Positions 1 to 8,403 of a stretch of DNA of 64,000 nucleotides are shown here, one piece after another. The position numbers and the translations under genes are program-made. Every line of letters starts with the position of its first letter. The first letter of the stretch is position 1. The stretch spans positions 19,021 through 83,020 of the forward strand of contig NZ_JACJSI010000028.1 of assembly GCF_014698065.1 (NCBI RefSeq). Reading direction: 5' to 3'. A model generated the notes under the pieces. That model did not search any database. It saw only the letters and a list, made by a program, of their open reading frames with translations, and had not been told where the DNA came from. Source of the stretch: Nostoc flagelliforme FACHB-838. GTDB lineage: Bacteria; Cyanobacteriota; Cyanobacteriia; Cyanobacteriales; Nostocaceae.

Positions 1-298
1 TGTACCACTGCCTATCGTCAAAACTTTATACCGAATTGTCCAAGAAGCCCTAACCAATATTTGCAAATATGCACAAGCCACAGAAGTCAAAATTCAGCTT
101 GTCGCTACCAATGACATTGTAAGCATTCTAGTTAAGGATAATGGTCGGGGATTCAGTCTCAACGAAAAAAGGACTGGATTTGGAATCACAGGGATGCAAG
201 AACGAGTTGCTGCTTTAGAAGGCTACTTTCATCTGGAAACTGAACCTGGTTCTGGTTGTCGAATCACAGTTGAATTACCATTGCGATCGCTAGACTGA
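1..298 (+). CDS. Sensor histidine kinase, C-terminal part (partial)
   Basis: The reading frame is open from base 2 and ends with TGA at 296-298, so only the last 98 residues are present. They form the ATP-binding half of a NarX/LiaS-type histidine kinase. An H-box-adjacent segment (RIVQEALTNICKYAQA) corresponds to the N-box of the HATPase_c fold, followed by the G1 box DNGRGF and the G2 region GFGITGMQERV. This arrangement is typical of kinases with a HisKA_3 dimerisation domain that signal to NarL-family regulators. The next gene downstream, 104 bases away on the same strand, is exactly such a regulator, so the two probably form a two-component pair. The sensing part lies outside the window and the stimulus cannot be inferred. 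Confidence 0.88.
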   Translation, partial: VPLPIVKTLYRIVQEALTNICKYAQATEVKIQLVATNDIVSILVKDNGRGFSLNEKRTGFGITGMQERVAALEGYFHLETEPGSGCRITVELPLRSLD

Positions 299-402
299 TT
301 AAGTCTTTAATGGTAGGTAAATATATCTAAAAAATAATCAGAAATTCTGCTCCTCGCGTTGGTAGATTAAATAGTTGTTACCTAAGTAAAGTTGCACTTC
401 AC

Positions 403-1050
403 ATGATTCGCTTGTTACTGGTAGACGATCAAAGTTTAATCTGCCAAGGTCTGAAAGCCATGCTAACGCTGGAACCAGATTTGCAAGTGGTAGGAACTGC
501 TGATAACGGTGAAACAGCCATTGAGCAGGTAGCTGCTTTACAACCCGATGTAGTATTGATGGATGTACGGATGCCTGTGATGGATGGTAGAGCAGCCACA
601 CGGATTATCTGTCAGCAGTATCCAGATACCAAAGTCTTAGTCTTGAGTACATTTGATGACGATCGCTATGTCGCTCAGTCCATCCGTGCGGGAGCGAGGG
701 GCTATTTGCTCAAAGATATGCCTTCCCAAGAGTTGGCGCAGGCGATTCGGTTTGTCTATTCTGGATATACTCAACTAGGGCCAGGACTAATGGAAAAGCT
801 AATGGTTAACGTCCCAGATCCAGACGCTGTTACACCAAAACCAGTCCACAAAGAATTAACTGAGTTAACCCCACGGGAACAAGATGTCTTGCGCTTGATT
901 GCCCAAGGCTTGACTAACCGTGAAATCGCTGAACAACTTTACATTGCAGAAGGAACAGTCAAAACCCATGTGACTCATCTTTTAAGCCGCCTCAATTTGC
1001 GTAACCGATCTCAGATGGCAATTTATGCTAACTCTATTTATACCTGTTAA
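403..1050 (+). CDS. NarL/FixJ-family response regulator
   Basis: The 215-residue protein has the usual two-domain plan. The receiver domain (about 1-120) carries the acidic pair DD at 8-9, the phospho-acceptor Asp54 in VLMDVRMP and the conserved Lys104 in YLLKDM. The C-terminal LuxR-type helix-turn-helix (about 152-206) starts LTPREQDVLRLIAQG and has the recognition helix around EGTVKTHV. It should act as a DNA-binding transcription factor switched by phosphorylation from the kinase just upstream. Length and domain order match the family, and nothing is missing. The target genes are unknown. Confidence 0.93.
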   Translation: MIRLLLVDDQSLICQGLKAMLTLEPDLQVVGTADNGETAIEQVAALQPDVVLMDVRMPVMDGRAATRIICQQYPDTKVLVLSTFDDDRYVAQSIRAGARGYLLKDMPSQELAQAIRFVYSGYTQLGPGLMEKLMVNVPDPDAVTPKPVHKELTELTPREQDVLRLIAQGLTNREIAEQLYIAEGTVKTHVTHLLSRLNLRNRSQMAIYANSIYTC

Positions 1051-1125
1051 ATTTTATCGGCTAATTTGATGAGAAGTTCTCATTCACGCGCCGCAGCGAT
1101 CGCCACTTAAGTTCAATCGACTTAT

Positions 1126-2169
1126 TTAGCTTGGTGATTGAGTTTCCAAAACTTCAGCCTTTTCTAACAAGTTAGTAGTAGCATTAATTACAATTTGTGC
1201 TGCTCCTGTGAAGAACGATCGCTCGATAGTCGTCGGCATATCACTAGGTTTGTGGTAGTACGGAGTGCGTAAATTTGCGGTATCTGTCACCAACACAGCA
1301 CCCACCCCCTGATACCAAAACGGTGCATGGTCGCTGCGTAGAGTATCGGGTGTCAGTAAACCTTTAAAGGGAATCGGCAGTGTTAAGACTGCTGGCAAAT
1401 TTGATTCCTGTTTATTCAAGGCAGTTGAGGGGTTTTGAAAGGCATTCAGCAAAGGTAAATGTTCTGTATCACCGACTACTGCCAAAAAGTCACCTTTGTC
1501 GCTAGGAGGTGTAACAGGCAATCCAGCAGGGTATTTTTGACAGCCAGTAGTGTAACAAGCGTAACCTACCATATCCATAATGATCGCCCCGCCTAAATTT
1601 TGCAAGCGTGCTGTCTTGCTAACGAAAGCCTGACTACCCAAAAGTCCTGCTTCTTCTTGGTCAAAAAAAGCTAGCTGTAACGTTCGTGGTGTAGGACGGG
1701 AACCAAGCAACCGAGCTATTTCCAGCATTACGGCTACACCACTGGCATTATCATCAGCACCAGGGGATAAAGCAACAGTGTCGTAATGCGCTCCCACGAG
1801 AATTGCTTTAGAGGCTTTGTTAGTTCCTATACGTTCGGCAAAAATATTCACACCTTCAGAGAACTTTTCCAATTTGGGCTTCCAGCCTAATTTTGTGAGT
1901 TCAGTTGTGATATAAGTGCGAGTAAGCGATCGCTCTGTTGTTGTGTAGCGCTGAAAATTTAACTTTTGGATATGGGTTAACAGCTTATTAGTAGACACTT
2001 GCGGCGCACTGTCAACTTCCTTTGATTCTGGCTGTGGTTGGGGTGTTTCCACTGGAGTGCGCTCAACAATTGCTGGCGACGGACGCTGTTCAAAAAACGT
2101 GCTACCTATGCTACCTACCACGGCAACTGCCATCAGCACCAACAGCATCAGCCAAATCCATTTTCTCAT
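1126..2169 (-). CDS. M28-family zinc aminopeptidase, membrane-anchored or secreted
   Basis: The 347-residue protein begins with Arg-Lys and a hydrophobic stretch (about 5-24) that fits a signal peptide or N-terminal anchor, so the catalytic part should be periplasmic. A proline/glutamate-rich linker (about 30-55) follows. The metal-ligand motifs of the M28 (aminopeptidase Y/S) family are visible: VGAHYDTV (His, Asp), SPGADDNASG (bridging Asp), FDQEEAGLLGS (general-base Glu and ligand Glu), MDMVGY (Asp) and RSDHAPF (His). It probably removes N-terminal residues from peptides using two zinc ions. Its 5' end overlaps the tail of a degraded open frame by about 59 bases on the same strand, so the upstream frame is unlikely to be a full gene. 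Confidence 0.9.
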   Translation of the reverse strand: MRKWIWLMLLVLMAVAVVGSIGSTFFEQRPSPAIVERTPVETPQPQPESKEVDSAPQVSTNKLLTHIQKLNFQRYTTTERSLTRTYITTELTKLGWKPKLEKFSEGVNIFAERIGTNKASKAILVGAHYDTVALSPGADDNASGVAVMLEIARLLGSRPTPRTLQLAFFDQEEAGLLGSQAFVSKTARLQNLGGAIIMDMVGYACYTTGCQKYPAGLPVTPPSDKGDFLAVVGDTEHLPLLNAFQNPSTALNKQESNLPAVLTLPIPFKGLLTPDTLRSDHAPFWYQGVGAVLVTDTANLRTPYYHKPSDMPTTIERSFFTGAAQIVINATTNLLEKAEVLETQSPS

Positions 2170-2500
2170 GTGATTTATCCTTGGCTTCCAAACTTAGGCT
2201 AGCGCAAATCCCCAGGCATAACTTTTTACTTTGTTGATTAGTAACTAGATCGTCTGTAACTAAATGTCCCTGCATTCTCTGTCCATTTGATGTCAAAAGC
2301 TCTGGAATCAAAGCTTGTAAGTGGTTCAAATAAAAATAATTTGAATTAGTGTGGTTTATACTCACGCTGAATTTAATTGGAATATTAATCCCAATTTGTT
2401 TTTTGGGAATGGGATATATTCTAGTAGGAAAAAGTATTGTGTTAGGATTAACGATTTCTATGCTTGTACCATTCGATTCAGAAACTGTCATTTTTACCAT
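2111..2500 (-). pseudogene. Truncated copy of the neighbouring tandem-domain protein
   Basis: This 129-codon frame is not a known family. Its residues 1-100 resemble the start of each domain of the larger gene just upstream (2585-3799): the opening MTVSESNG matches MTFRELND, and the segment IPELLTSNGQRMQG matches IPEVVNSDGQTLQG there. The likeness fades after about residue 100, and the last 20 codons run into the start of the M28 peptidase in another frame. That tail is therefore probably junk sequence read past a deletion point. I read it as a duplicated gene that lost its 3' half. It could still be expressed as a short protein. Confidence 0.55.
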
Positions 2501-2584
2501 TTTCTCAACTTGTAAAAATTAAATACCTTTAAATGGTGTTTCTCTTTCTGAAAATAGCAATTGTGACATCGTTTAAGTTCAAGG

Positions 2585-3799
2585 TTAGACTAAACGAAAC
2601 TCTACTTTAGGTGTAGATACTATCCCCATCCAAATACCTTCTATTAATTTTGTATTCCTAGTTTCTCGGTCATATATCTCTGCCATTGCATCTTTGTTAT
2701 TATAGGTAAGCCGAATTTGATAGACACCCGCTTTAATATCTGTAAAAATACAATAACCTCCATCTCCAGCTTCGATGCGAAGAATAAACTGATCGCGCTT
2801 TTGCCAATATAATAAGGAGTAGAGAAAAAAGGTAAAATTTTCTCCTGGCATAACTAATGGAAAATCTGATTCTAATCGTATTTTAATGTGATTACCATAA
2901 TACCCTTGCAAATGTACTTGACCATCTGCTCCCACAAGTTGGGGAATTATAGTGGCAAAAAAGCTAAAGCGGACTGCCTCGAGCATATTATTAGTAATAT
3001 GAATCCCTAACTGCATACAAGTCTTAATACCGCGCTTTTTTTCTGGCAGTGTCAATACTCTTTCTGGCATTAAGGTTTCAAAACGTATACCATCCACTTT
3101 TACAGCACTATTATTAGGTTCCACAGGTTGAATCAGGCGAAAATTAACGAAGGCTGCTGTTGAATGACTTGATGCAATTTGTGGTAAATTTGTGACATCT
3201 ATAGCATCTGATTCATTGTAGCTACTACTAAATTTGTTTAAATAAATGAACCGAAGCTGATAATTTCCAAGTTGTAGATTATTAAAATAGTAATAAGTTC
3301 TAGGTCTAAAGTATTCAAAGTCTAAAGAAAAGTCTTTAGTAGATAATTTTAAAATCAGTAAGTCACTTTGCCAAAACAGCCTTCCATTTAAATGAGAAGC
3401 GCTCTTACTCCCAGGCTGGACTAACCAGAAATTGACATTTATAGGATATTTTCGCCTGTTAAAGTTAACTAATCTTGAAAATAAGCATCTCAATTTAAGC
3501 CTCCAGTTTTGCTGCTGAGATATATTTGATTGATTTGTGGGTTCCTGCTCATAGATAACGAAAACTCCCTGTAATGTTTGACCGTCCGAGTTCACAACTT
3601 CTGGAATGAAAGTGTCATCGAAACTCATAGTAAATGGCTCCAATGTGTTGTTAGTAATCTGAACAACTAGCTTTATATGATAAATAGCGCCAGGTTTATT
3701 TTCTGGAATGGCTAGTGCTACTATGTCGGGCAGCAGAATTTCCACATGAATAGCATTTACTTCAAAATAGTTTCTGTCATTTAATTCTCTAAATGTCAT
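2585..3799 (-). CDS. Uncharacterised protein with two tandem copies of one domain
   Basis: I do not recognise the family. The protein has two related halves of about 180 residues. Each opens with a segment like VEILLPDIVAL / FETLMPERVLTL, then a beta-rich stretch with ITNNTLEPFTMSF / ITNNMLEAVRFSF, then PEVVNSDGQTLQG / PQLVGADGQVHLQG, then an aromatic stretch, and ends with a YYYFNNLQLGNYQLRFIY / CIFTDIKAGVYQIRLTY strand pair. This pattern suggests two immunoglobulin-like beta sandwiches. No signal peptide or membrane segment is evident. An upstream ATG at 3859 exists, but the ATG at 3799 (MTFRELND) matches the start of the truncated copy next door and is preferred. Function unknown. Confidence 0.7.
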   Translation of the reverse strand: MTFRELNDRNYFEVNAIHVEILLPDIVALAIPENKPGAIYHIKLVVQITNNTLEPFTMSFDDTFIPEVVNSDGQTLQGVFVIYEQEPTNQSNISQQQNWRLKLRCLFSRLVNFNRRKYPINVNFWLVQPGSKSASHLNGRLFWQSDLLILKLSTKDFSLDFEYFRPRTYYYFNNLQLGNYQLRFIYLNKFSSSYNESDAIDVTNLPQIASSHSTAAFVNFRLIQPVEPNNSAVKVDGIRFETLMPERVLTLPEKKRGIKTCMQLGIHITNNMLEAVRFSFFATIIPQLVGADGQVHLQGYYGNHIKIRLESDFPLVMPGENFTFFLYSLLYWQKRDQFILRIEAGDGGYCIFTDIKAGVYQIRLTYNNKDAMAEIYDRETRNTKLIEGIWMGIVSTPKVEFRLV

Positions 3800-4046
3800 T
3801 TTTGCTAGTGTGATTACATTACATTTATCCAACAAAGCAAAAAAGCTACTTACACGCAAGCTTTCTTTCCTAGAGTGAATATCAAGTTTGACAACTTGTC
3901 TTTTGACAGCGATCGCAACTTCATTTACAGTGCCCCATTAGAGGAGTGCTGAGTACTGAGCAAAGAAGAAAAGAATTTATTATTACTTCTTCAAAATCTT
4001 TATTCTGACACTCAGGACTCATGGCTCAGAACTCAGGAATTTTTTT

Positions 4047-5318
4047 ATGGTAGATTTGTTGCTGATCACAATACTGGGGTTCCTGGGGAGTTTTGGGCAT
4101 TGCTTTGGGATGTGTGGCCCGCTAACAGTGGCGTTTTCCCTGTCTCATCAGCCGAAAGTTCCACACACAGCTTCATTAGGGCGCACATTAACCTTAGAAA
4201 AGTCCGACACTTGGCAACAGCAATTAAAATTTCATATCCTGCTAAACCTGGGGCGGATGTTGAGCTATGCTTTAGTCGGCGCTGGCATTGGGGCGCTGGG
4301 TTCGGTATTGCTGCAAGGTGGACAGCTAGCGGGTGTTGGCAGTGACTTCCGGCGTTGGATGGCAATTTTAACTGGCATAATGCTGATTTGGTTTGGTTTA
4401 GGACAAGTAAAACCCGATTTCCTACCGCGCATTCCCGTGTTACACCCCTTATTACAAGGTAGTTTACACGATCGCCTCAGCAGAGGAATGGTTAAGCTTT
4501 CCTTAAAAACCAAATGGTGGACACCAATGCTTTTGGGGATGACTTGGGGTTTAATGCCCTGTGGTTTCCTGTATGCTGCCCAAATTAAAGCTGCTGAAAC
4601 TGGCAATTTATGGATGGGTGGGGCAACTATGCTGGCTTTTGGCTTGGGAACCCTGCCCACTATGCTAGGTGTAGGCGTTTCCACATCATTGGTAAGTAAA
4701 GACAGGCGCAATCAATTGTTTCGATTAGGCGGTTGGGTGACACTCACCATTGGCATTATCACCTTGTTGCGGACTGGTGACACAATGGTAGATTACACCG
4801 GACACGCTGCGTTAATCTGCTTAATTTTGGCGCTAATTGCGCGTCCCATTAGTGGCTTGTGGGCTTCACCACTGCGTTACCGCCGCGCCTTGGGGGTGGG
4901 ATCTTTTGTGCTTTCTGTGGTTCACACTACCCACATGATAGAACACTCGTTGCAATGGAATTTTGCCGCCTTTTCTTTTTTACCGCCAGAATTTCAGTGG
5001 GGTATGGCTGCGGGTGCTGTAGCATTGATATTAATGTCCCCCGCCGCTTTTACGAGTTGGGAATCGTTGCAAAAATCTTTGGGCAAGCGTTGGCGACAGA
5101 TTCATCTATTGGGTGTGCCAGCCTTGCTCTTGAGTGCTATTCATGCTGTGTTGATTGGTTCCCATTACCTGGGTTCCTTGCAATCAACTTGGGGAAATAA
5201 ATTAGCGGCAGTACTGATGATAGTTATTACACTCAGTGTATTGATGGTGCGATCGCGCTTTTTTTGGTCAAAGTTAGCCGTAGAAAAGTTTTATGTTCCC
5301 CCAACAAAATCGCGGTAA
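4047..5318 (+). CDS. SafE/UreH-like (DsbD_2-type) integral membrane protein
   Basis: The 423-residue protein is almost entirely hydrophobic, with about ten membrane segments. The N-terminal half carries the hallmarks of the sulfite-exporter/urease-accessory-like transmembrane family related to DsbD: a first helix with GSFGHCFGMCGP and, after a polar loop, GLMPCGFLY. These paired Cys/Pro motifs are often linked to metal (copper, nickel) or thiol handling. The C-terminal half adds further helices including HTTHMIEHS and SAIHAVLIGSHY, whose histidines resemble cytochrome-b-like ligand helices. The next gene starts at, or just after, its stop codon, so the two are probably cotranscribed. The substrate cannot be told from sequence. 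Confidence 0.75.
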   Translation: MVDLLLITILGFLGSFGHCFGMCGPLTVAFSLSHQPKVPHTASLGRTLTLEKSDTWQQQLKFHILLNLGRMLSYALVGAGIGALGSVLLQGGQLAGVGSDFRRWMAILTGIMLIWFGLGQVKPDFLPRIPVLHPLLQGSLHDRLSRGMVKLSLKTKWWTPMLLGMTWGLMPCGFLYAAQIKAAETGNLWMGGATMLAFGLGTLPTMLGVGVSTSLVSKDRRNQLFRLGGWVTLTIGIITLLRTGDTMVDYTGHAALICLILALIARPISGLWASPLRYRRALGVGSFVLSVVHTTHMIEHSLQWNFAAFSFLPPEFQWGMAAGAVALILMSPAAFTSWESLQKSLGKRWRQIHLLGVPALLLSAIHAVLIGSHYLGSLQSTWGNKLAAVLMIVITLSVLMVRSRFFWSKLAVEKFYVPPTKSR

Positions 5319-5340
5319 ATCATCTTTATTTTTTGGCTCC

Positions 5341-5988
5341 ATGCCAACGAGTCAAAAACAGAGGCGTTACCCGCTCAAAGGCATTTCCTGGAATCAAGGA
5401 ACAATAAAGTACTTATTATTCCTGAGTTGCTTAGTTATATCAATAACTAATATTTACCCTGCATCTGCTCATAAGGTAGAGATATCTGGAGATGTCGGCG
5501 GTACTCTCCACATTGAACCAAATGATAATCCCCGTGCTGGAGAACCAAGCCAAGCTTGGTTTGCACTTACCCGCAGAGGTGGAAGGGTGATTCCCCTGTC
5601 ACAGTGTAATTGTCAGTTGGCTGTTTATGCCCAACCTTATGCAGCCGGAGAGCCACCACTCTTAGAACCAGAGTTAGAACCTGTGGCAGCTGAACGCTAT
5701 CAAGGCATCCCAGGTGCGGAAGTTGTCTTTCCCAAACCAGGGATTTATGAGTTGCAACTAAATGGTAAACCAGTCTCTGGGGCAAGATTCAAACCATTTC
5801 AGTTCAAATTTGAAGTTACTGTAGCAGGCGGATCTACACAAAACACACGAAACTTGCGGGATGCCAATGGTAATTTAGGAGAAAATGAATCTCAGCAATT
5901 ACCAATTTGGGCGATCGCACTGCCAATCCTCGGATTTATTGGCATCTTAGTTGTAGTACTGCAAAATATGAGGAGGAGTGGGGAGTAG
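5341..5988 (+). CDS. Secreted, membrane-anchored beta-sandwich protein (hypothetical)
   Basis: The protein has a hydrophobic signal segment (LLFLSCLVISITNIYPASA) after a basic stretch, then HKVEISGDVGGT, and ends in a single membrane helix (IWAIALPILGFIGILVVVL) followed by Arg-Arg. The body, rich in Pro and Gly with FPKPGIYELQL, looks like one immunoglobulin-type domain held on the periplasmic face. The His directly after the predicted cleavage site AxA could serve as a metal ligand, as in copper-binding secreted proteins; this is inference. An earlier ATG at 5293 overlaps the upstream SafE-like gene. I prefer 5341 because it places the signal peptide sensibly, but neither start has a convincing ribosome site. 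It probably works with the upstream membrane protein. Confidence 0.65.
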   Translation: MPTSQKQRRYPLKGISWNQGTIKYLLFLSCLVISITNIYPASAHKVEISGDVGGTLHIEPNDNPRAGEPSQAWFALTRRGGRVIPLSQCNCQLAVYAQPYAAGEPPLLEPELEPVAAERYQGIPGAEVVFPKPGIYELQLNGKPVSGARFKPFQFKFEVTVAGGSTQNTRNLRDANGNLGENESQQLPIWAIALPILGFIGILVVVLQNMRRSGE

Positions 5989-6086
5989 GGAGTGGGGAGT
6001 AGGGGCAGGGGGCAGGGGGACAAGGTGATTTGAGTGAGAACTTACAACAAGTCTTTCCCCATTCCCCATTTCCCATTCCCCTTTTC
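5982..6086. repeat. G-rich/C-rich intergenic repeat
   Basis: A run of variations on GGGGAGTAGGGAGT (5982-6023) is followed, after a spacer, by its pyrimidine-rich counterpart CCCCATTCCCCATTTCCC (6058-6085). The two arms can pair into a long hairpin between the convergent ends of the secreted protein gene and galE. The same family recurs near 8310-8342, 15080, 27505, 46940 and 61813, and also inside coding frames at 32439-32472 and 58947-59030. This is a known style of Nostoc intergenic repeat. Confidence 0.75.
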
Positions 6087-7085
6087 TTACTTATGTCGCT
6101 TTTGATGCCACTCCCACGCATGAGCAACAATATCTTGGATGGATGGATACTGAGGCTGCCAGCCTAAAATTGTTCTAGCTTTCTCGCCACTACCAATGAG
6201 AATTGGGGGATCACCAGGACGGCGATCGCGTTCTTCTATTGGGATTGAAGCTCTTGTCACCTGTTTTGCAGCGGCAATGACTTCTCTAACAGAGAAACCA
6301 CTGCCATTACCTAAATTGAAAACTTCGCTATCGCCACCTTTTAATAAATATTCCAATCCCAGAATATGGGCGTCTGCCAAGTCATTAACATGAATATAAT
6401 CACGAACACAAGTGCCATCGGGCGTCGGGTAATCAGTGCCGAAAATTGAGATGGATTCTCGTTTGCCTAAAGCTGTCATTAGCACTAAAGGAATTAAATG
6501 GGTTTCTGGGTTGTGATCCTCACCCAGTAAGCCATTGGGATTAGCACCAGCAGCATTAAAATAGCGGAAACGCACTGATTGGAAACCGTAAGCAACATCA
6601 AAATCAGAGAGAATCCTCTCTACCATCAGCTTTGTCGCGCCATAAGGATTAATCGGATTTTGGGGATGGTTTTCTGGAATGGGTACAAATTCCGGCACCC
6701 CGTAGGTGGCACAGGTAGAAGAAAAGACAAATTTCTTCACAGATGCCGTCAGCATCGCTTCTAACAGAGTCAAAGTACCAACAACGTTATTACGATAATA
6801 TTTGGCCGGGTCAGTCACCGATTCTCCTACGTAGGCATAAGCAGAAAAGTGCATCACAGCAGCAATATCACGGGTTTTAAATAGGTGATCTAGTAAGGCG
6901 CGATCGTTTGTATCCCCGACTATTAGTTCTACCTGTAAAACCTTTTCTACTAGGTCATGATGACCATAGACTAGATTATCAAGTATGACAACGTTATAAC
7001 CCGCTTGCTTCAAAGCAAGCACTGTATGCGAACCAATATATCCAGCTCCCCCCGTGACCAAAATGGTAGGCTTTCCAGGCGACAT
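6087..7085 (-). CDS. galE: UDP-glucose 4-epimerase
   Basis: The protein interconverts UDP-glucose and UDP-galactose, feeding exopolysaccharide and lipopolysaccharide synthesis in the cytoplasm. It shows the N-terminal Rossmann motif GGAGYIGSHT for NAD, the extended-SDR catalytic segment SSTCATYG, and the YGATK (Tyr-x3-Lys) pair. The substrate segment RYFNAAGAN is also present. About 332 residues is the usual length. A start at 7112 is possible, but the ATG at 7085 has the ribosome site AAGGAAA six bases upstream and gives the normal N terminus. The gene is complete. It stands alone, convergent with the gene on its left. Confidence 0.95.
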   Translation of the reverse strand: MSPGKPTILVTGGAGYIGSHTVLALKQAGYNVVILDNLVYGHHDLVEKVLQVELIVGDTNDRALLDHLFKTRDIAAVMHFSAYAYVGESVTDPAKYYRNNVVGTLTLLEAMLTASVKKFVFSSTCATYGVPEFVPIPENHPQNPINPYGATKLMVERILSDFDVAYGFQSVRFRYFNAAGANPNGLLGEDHNPETHLIPLVLMTALGKRESISIFGTDYPTPDGTCVRDYIHVNDLADAHILGLEYLLKGGDSEVFNLGNGSGFSVREVIAAAKQVTRASIPIEERDRRPGDPPILIGSGEKARTILGWQPQYPSIQDIVAHAWEWHQKRHK

Positions 7086-7112
7086 AGTTTTCCTTTTGAG
7101 TGGATTACTCAA

Positions 7113-7511
7113 TTAATTTAGTTTATCGGTGCCAGATTACTCTTCTGGAAAATTATAAATAATAGACGCAGTGTCAAAAAATTGCACTAAAATCACTACG
7201 ACGGTAGTCTTTGGGTGTGAGGTTTGAGATATCTTAAGTCAAACGGTGCGATTACAATTTGACAATAAAATAAATCTATTTCCCGAAACCTCTAGGTTGA
7301 CCCTTACGGGTAACGCTTCTTGTGTTGCTACAGCTAAGAAGTCGCCAGTGGTTTCATGCAGGGAAATCATGGACGGCGGTTCCTTCTGGGGAGCCAATGC
7401 CTTCGTTACCGGGGTTCCCTCGGTTGAAGAAGTGGCATGGAAACCCCGATTAAAGGGGGCTGCCTCACCACCACACTGGCTCACCGCACCAGAAAATTTG
7501 AGAGTTAATGT
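7113..7511. other. Intergenic region, probable repeat remnants
   Basis: About 400 bases between divergently placed galE and the DUF218-like gene. A 93-codon frame exists at 7246-7527, but its composition (GTTCCCTCGGTTGAAGAAGT, AAACCCCGATTAAAGGGGG) looks like the repeated non-coding segments of Nostoc genomes rather than a protein gene. It should also hold the promoters of both flanking genes, which I cannot place with confidence. Confidence 0.4.
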
Positions 7512-8168
7512 ATGTTTCTATTGTTAAGCCGGGTACTGCTATGGCTGCTGATTGGCACTGTCGTATATTCTCTGTTCCAGCGATTTTATCCCTCTGGAAG
7601 CTTTGTCGGGCGATTAATCTTAGTCGTTATCTTGGTAATCGTAGCCTTATCATTTCTTAACCCCACTGAACCAGCTGTAGCGTCACTGTGGAGGATGCTG
7701 TCTTTTCCACTCAAGCCTTTAGGAGCATCTGTTTTACTGATGATTCTTGCAGCTCAGAAAATCAAAGGAGGTGGAATAGAGAAACCAGGAGGATACTTAA
7801 TCGGTTGGGCACTAACGATTTTGCTGTTAGCAAGTACACCAGCAGTTGCCTATTTCCTTTATCGGGCACCTTTAGGAGCAATGGCAGGTGAAACTTATGT
7901 AGCAACTGCTGCACCAACATCTGGGACACTGGTGGCATTGGGGCAACAAACCACGACAATGGGCATTTCAGATGTGACTGGGGATAGCATTTTTTCTTAT
8001 AATTTGAGAGTGCCTCCCTACTTATTACAAGGAAATCCCCAAGATATTCGCACACGAGGTTTACGGCTTGAAGACTTTGTACCAAATTCAGACACGTTGC
8101 AATTGACAACAAGAACTTGGGAAAGTTATCTCGTTGAAATTTACAGGTTCTTGCGTGTTCAGCGGTAA
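7512..8168 (+). pseudogene. Internally deleted YdcF/DUF218-like membrane protein
   Basis: The first 120 residues match the N-terminal membrane part of cyanobacterial YdcF-type (DUF218) proteins: four hydrophobic helices, the motif QKIKGGGIEKPGGYLI, and a lumen-side loop ending LVALGQQTT, where the DUF218 core normally begins. Members of this family are usually around 400 residues. Here the conserved core is missing and the sequence jumps to a C-terminal piece (FVPNSDTLQLTTRTWESYLV) that resembles the family's last helix. An in-frame deletion of about 150-180 codons would explain this. The product may be non-functional, although the frame is intact. The family assignment is from memory of the membrane part. 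Confidence 0.5.
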
Positions 8169-8403
8169 TAAAGTAAGAAAAATACTAAAAAGACCGCTAT
8201 GCCACGCTTTAATAACGCTGCGCGAAATTCAAAATTACGAATTTGCAAGGGTTTCATTGAAATAAAAACTGGAGATTGGGAAAATTTAAACAGGGATTCA
8301 GCCCCCAATCCCCAATTCCCAATCCTCAATCCTTATTCCCCTAAATAGCTGCCTTCTTGGACTAGCAGTTAATCTAGGATGATAAAGTTGCAAAATTGCT
8401 TTA

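Noticed and set aside
7246..7527. A 93-codon open frame between galE and the DUF218-like gene
   Set aside because: Its DNA looks like repeated Nostoc non-coding sequence, it overlaps the next gene, and the peptide has no domain or sensible composition.
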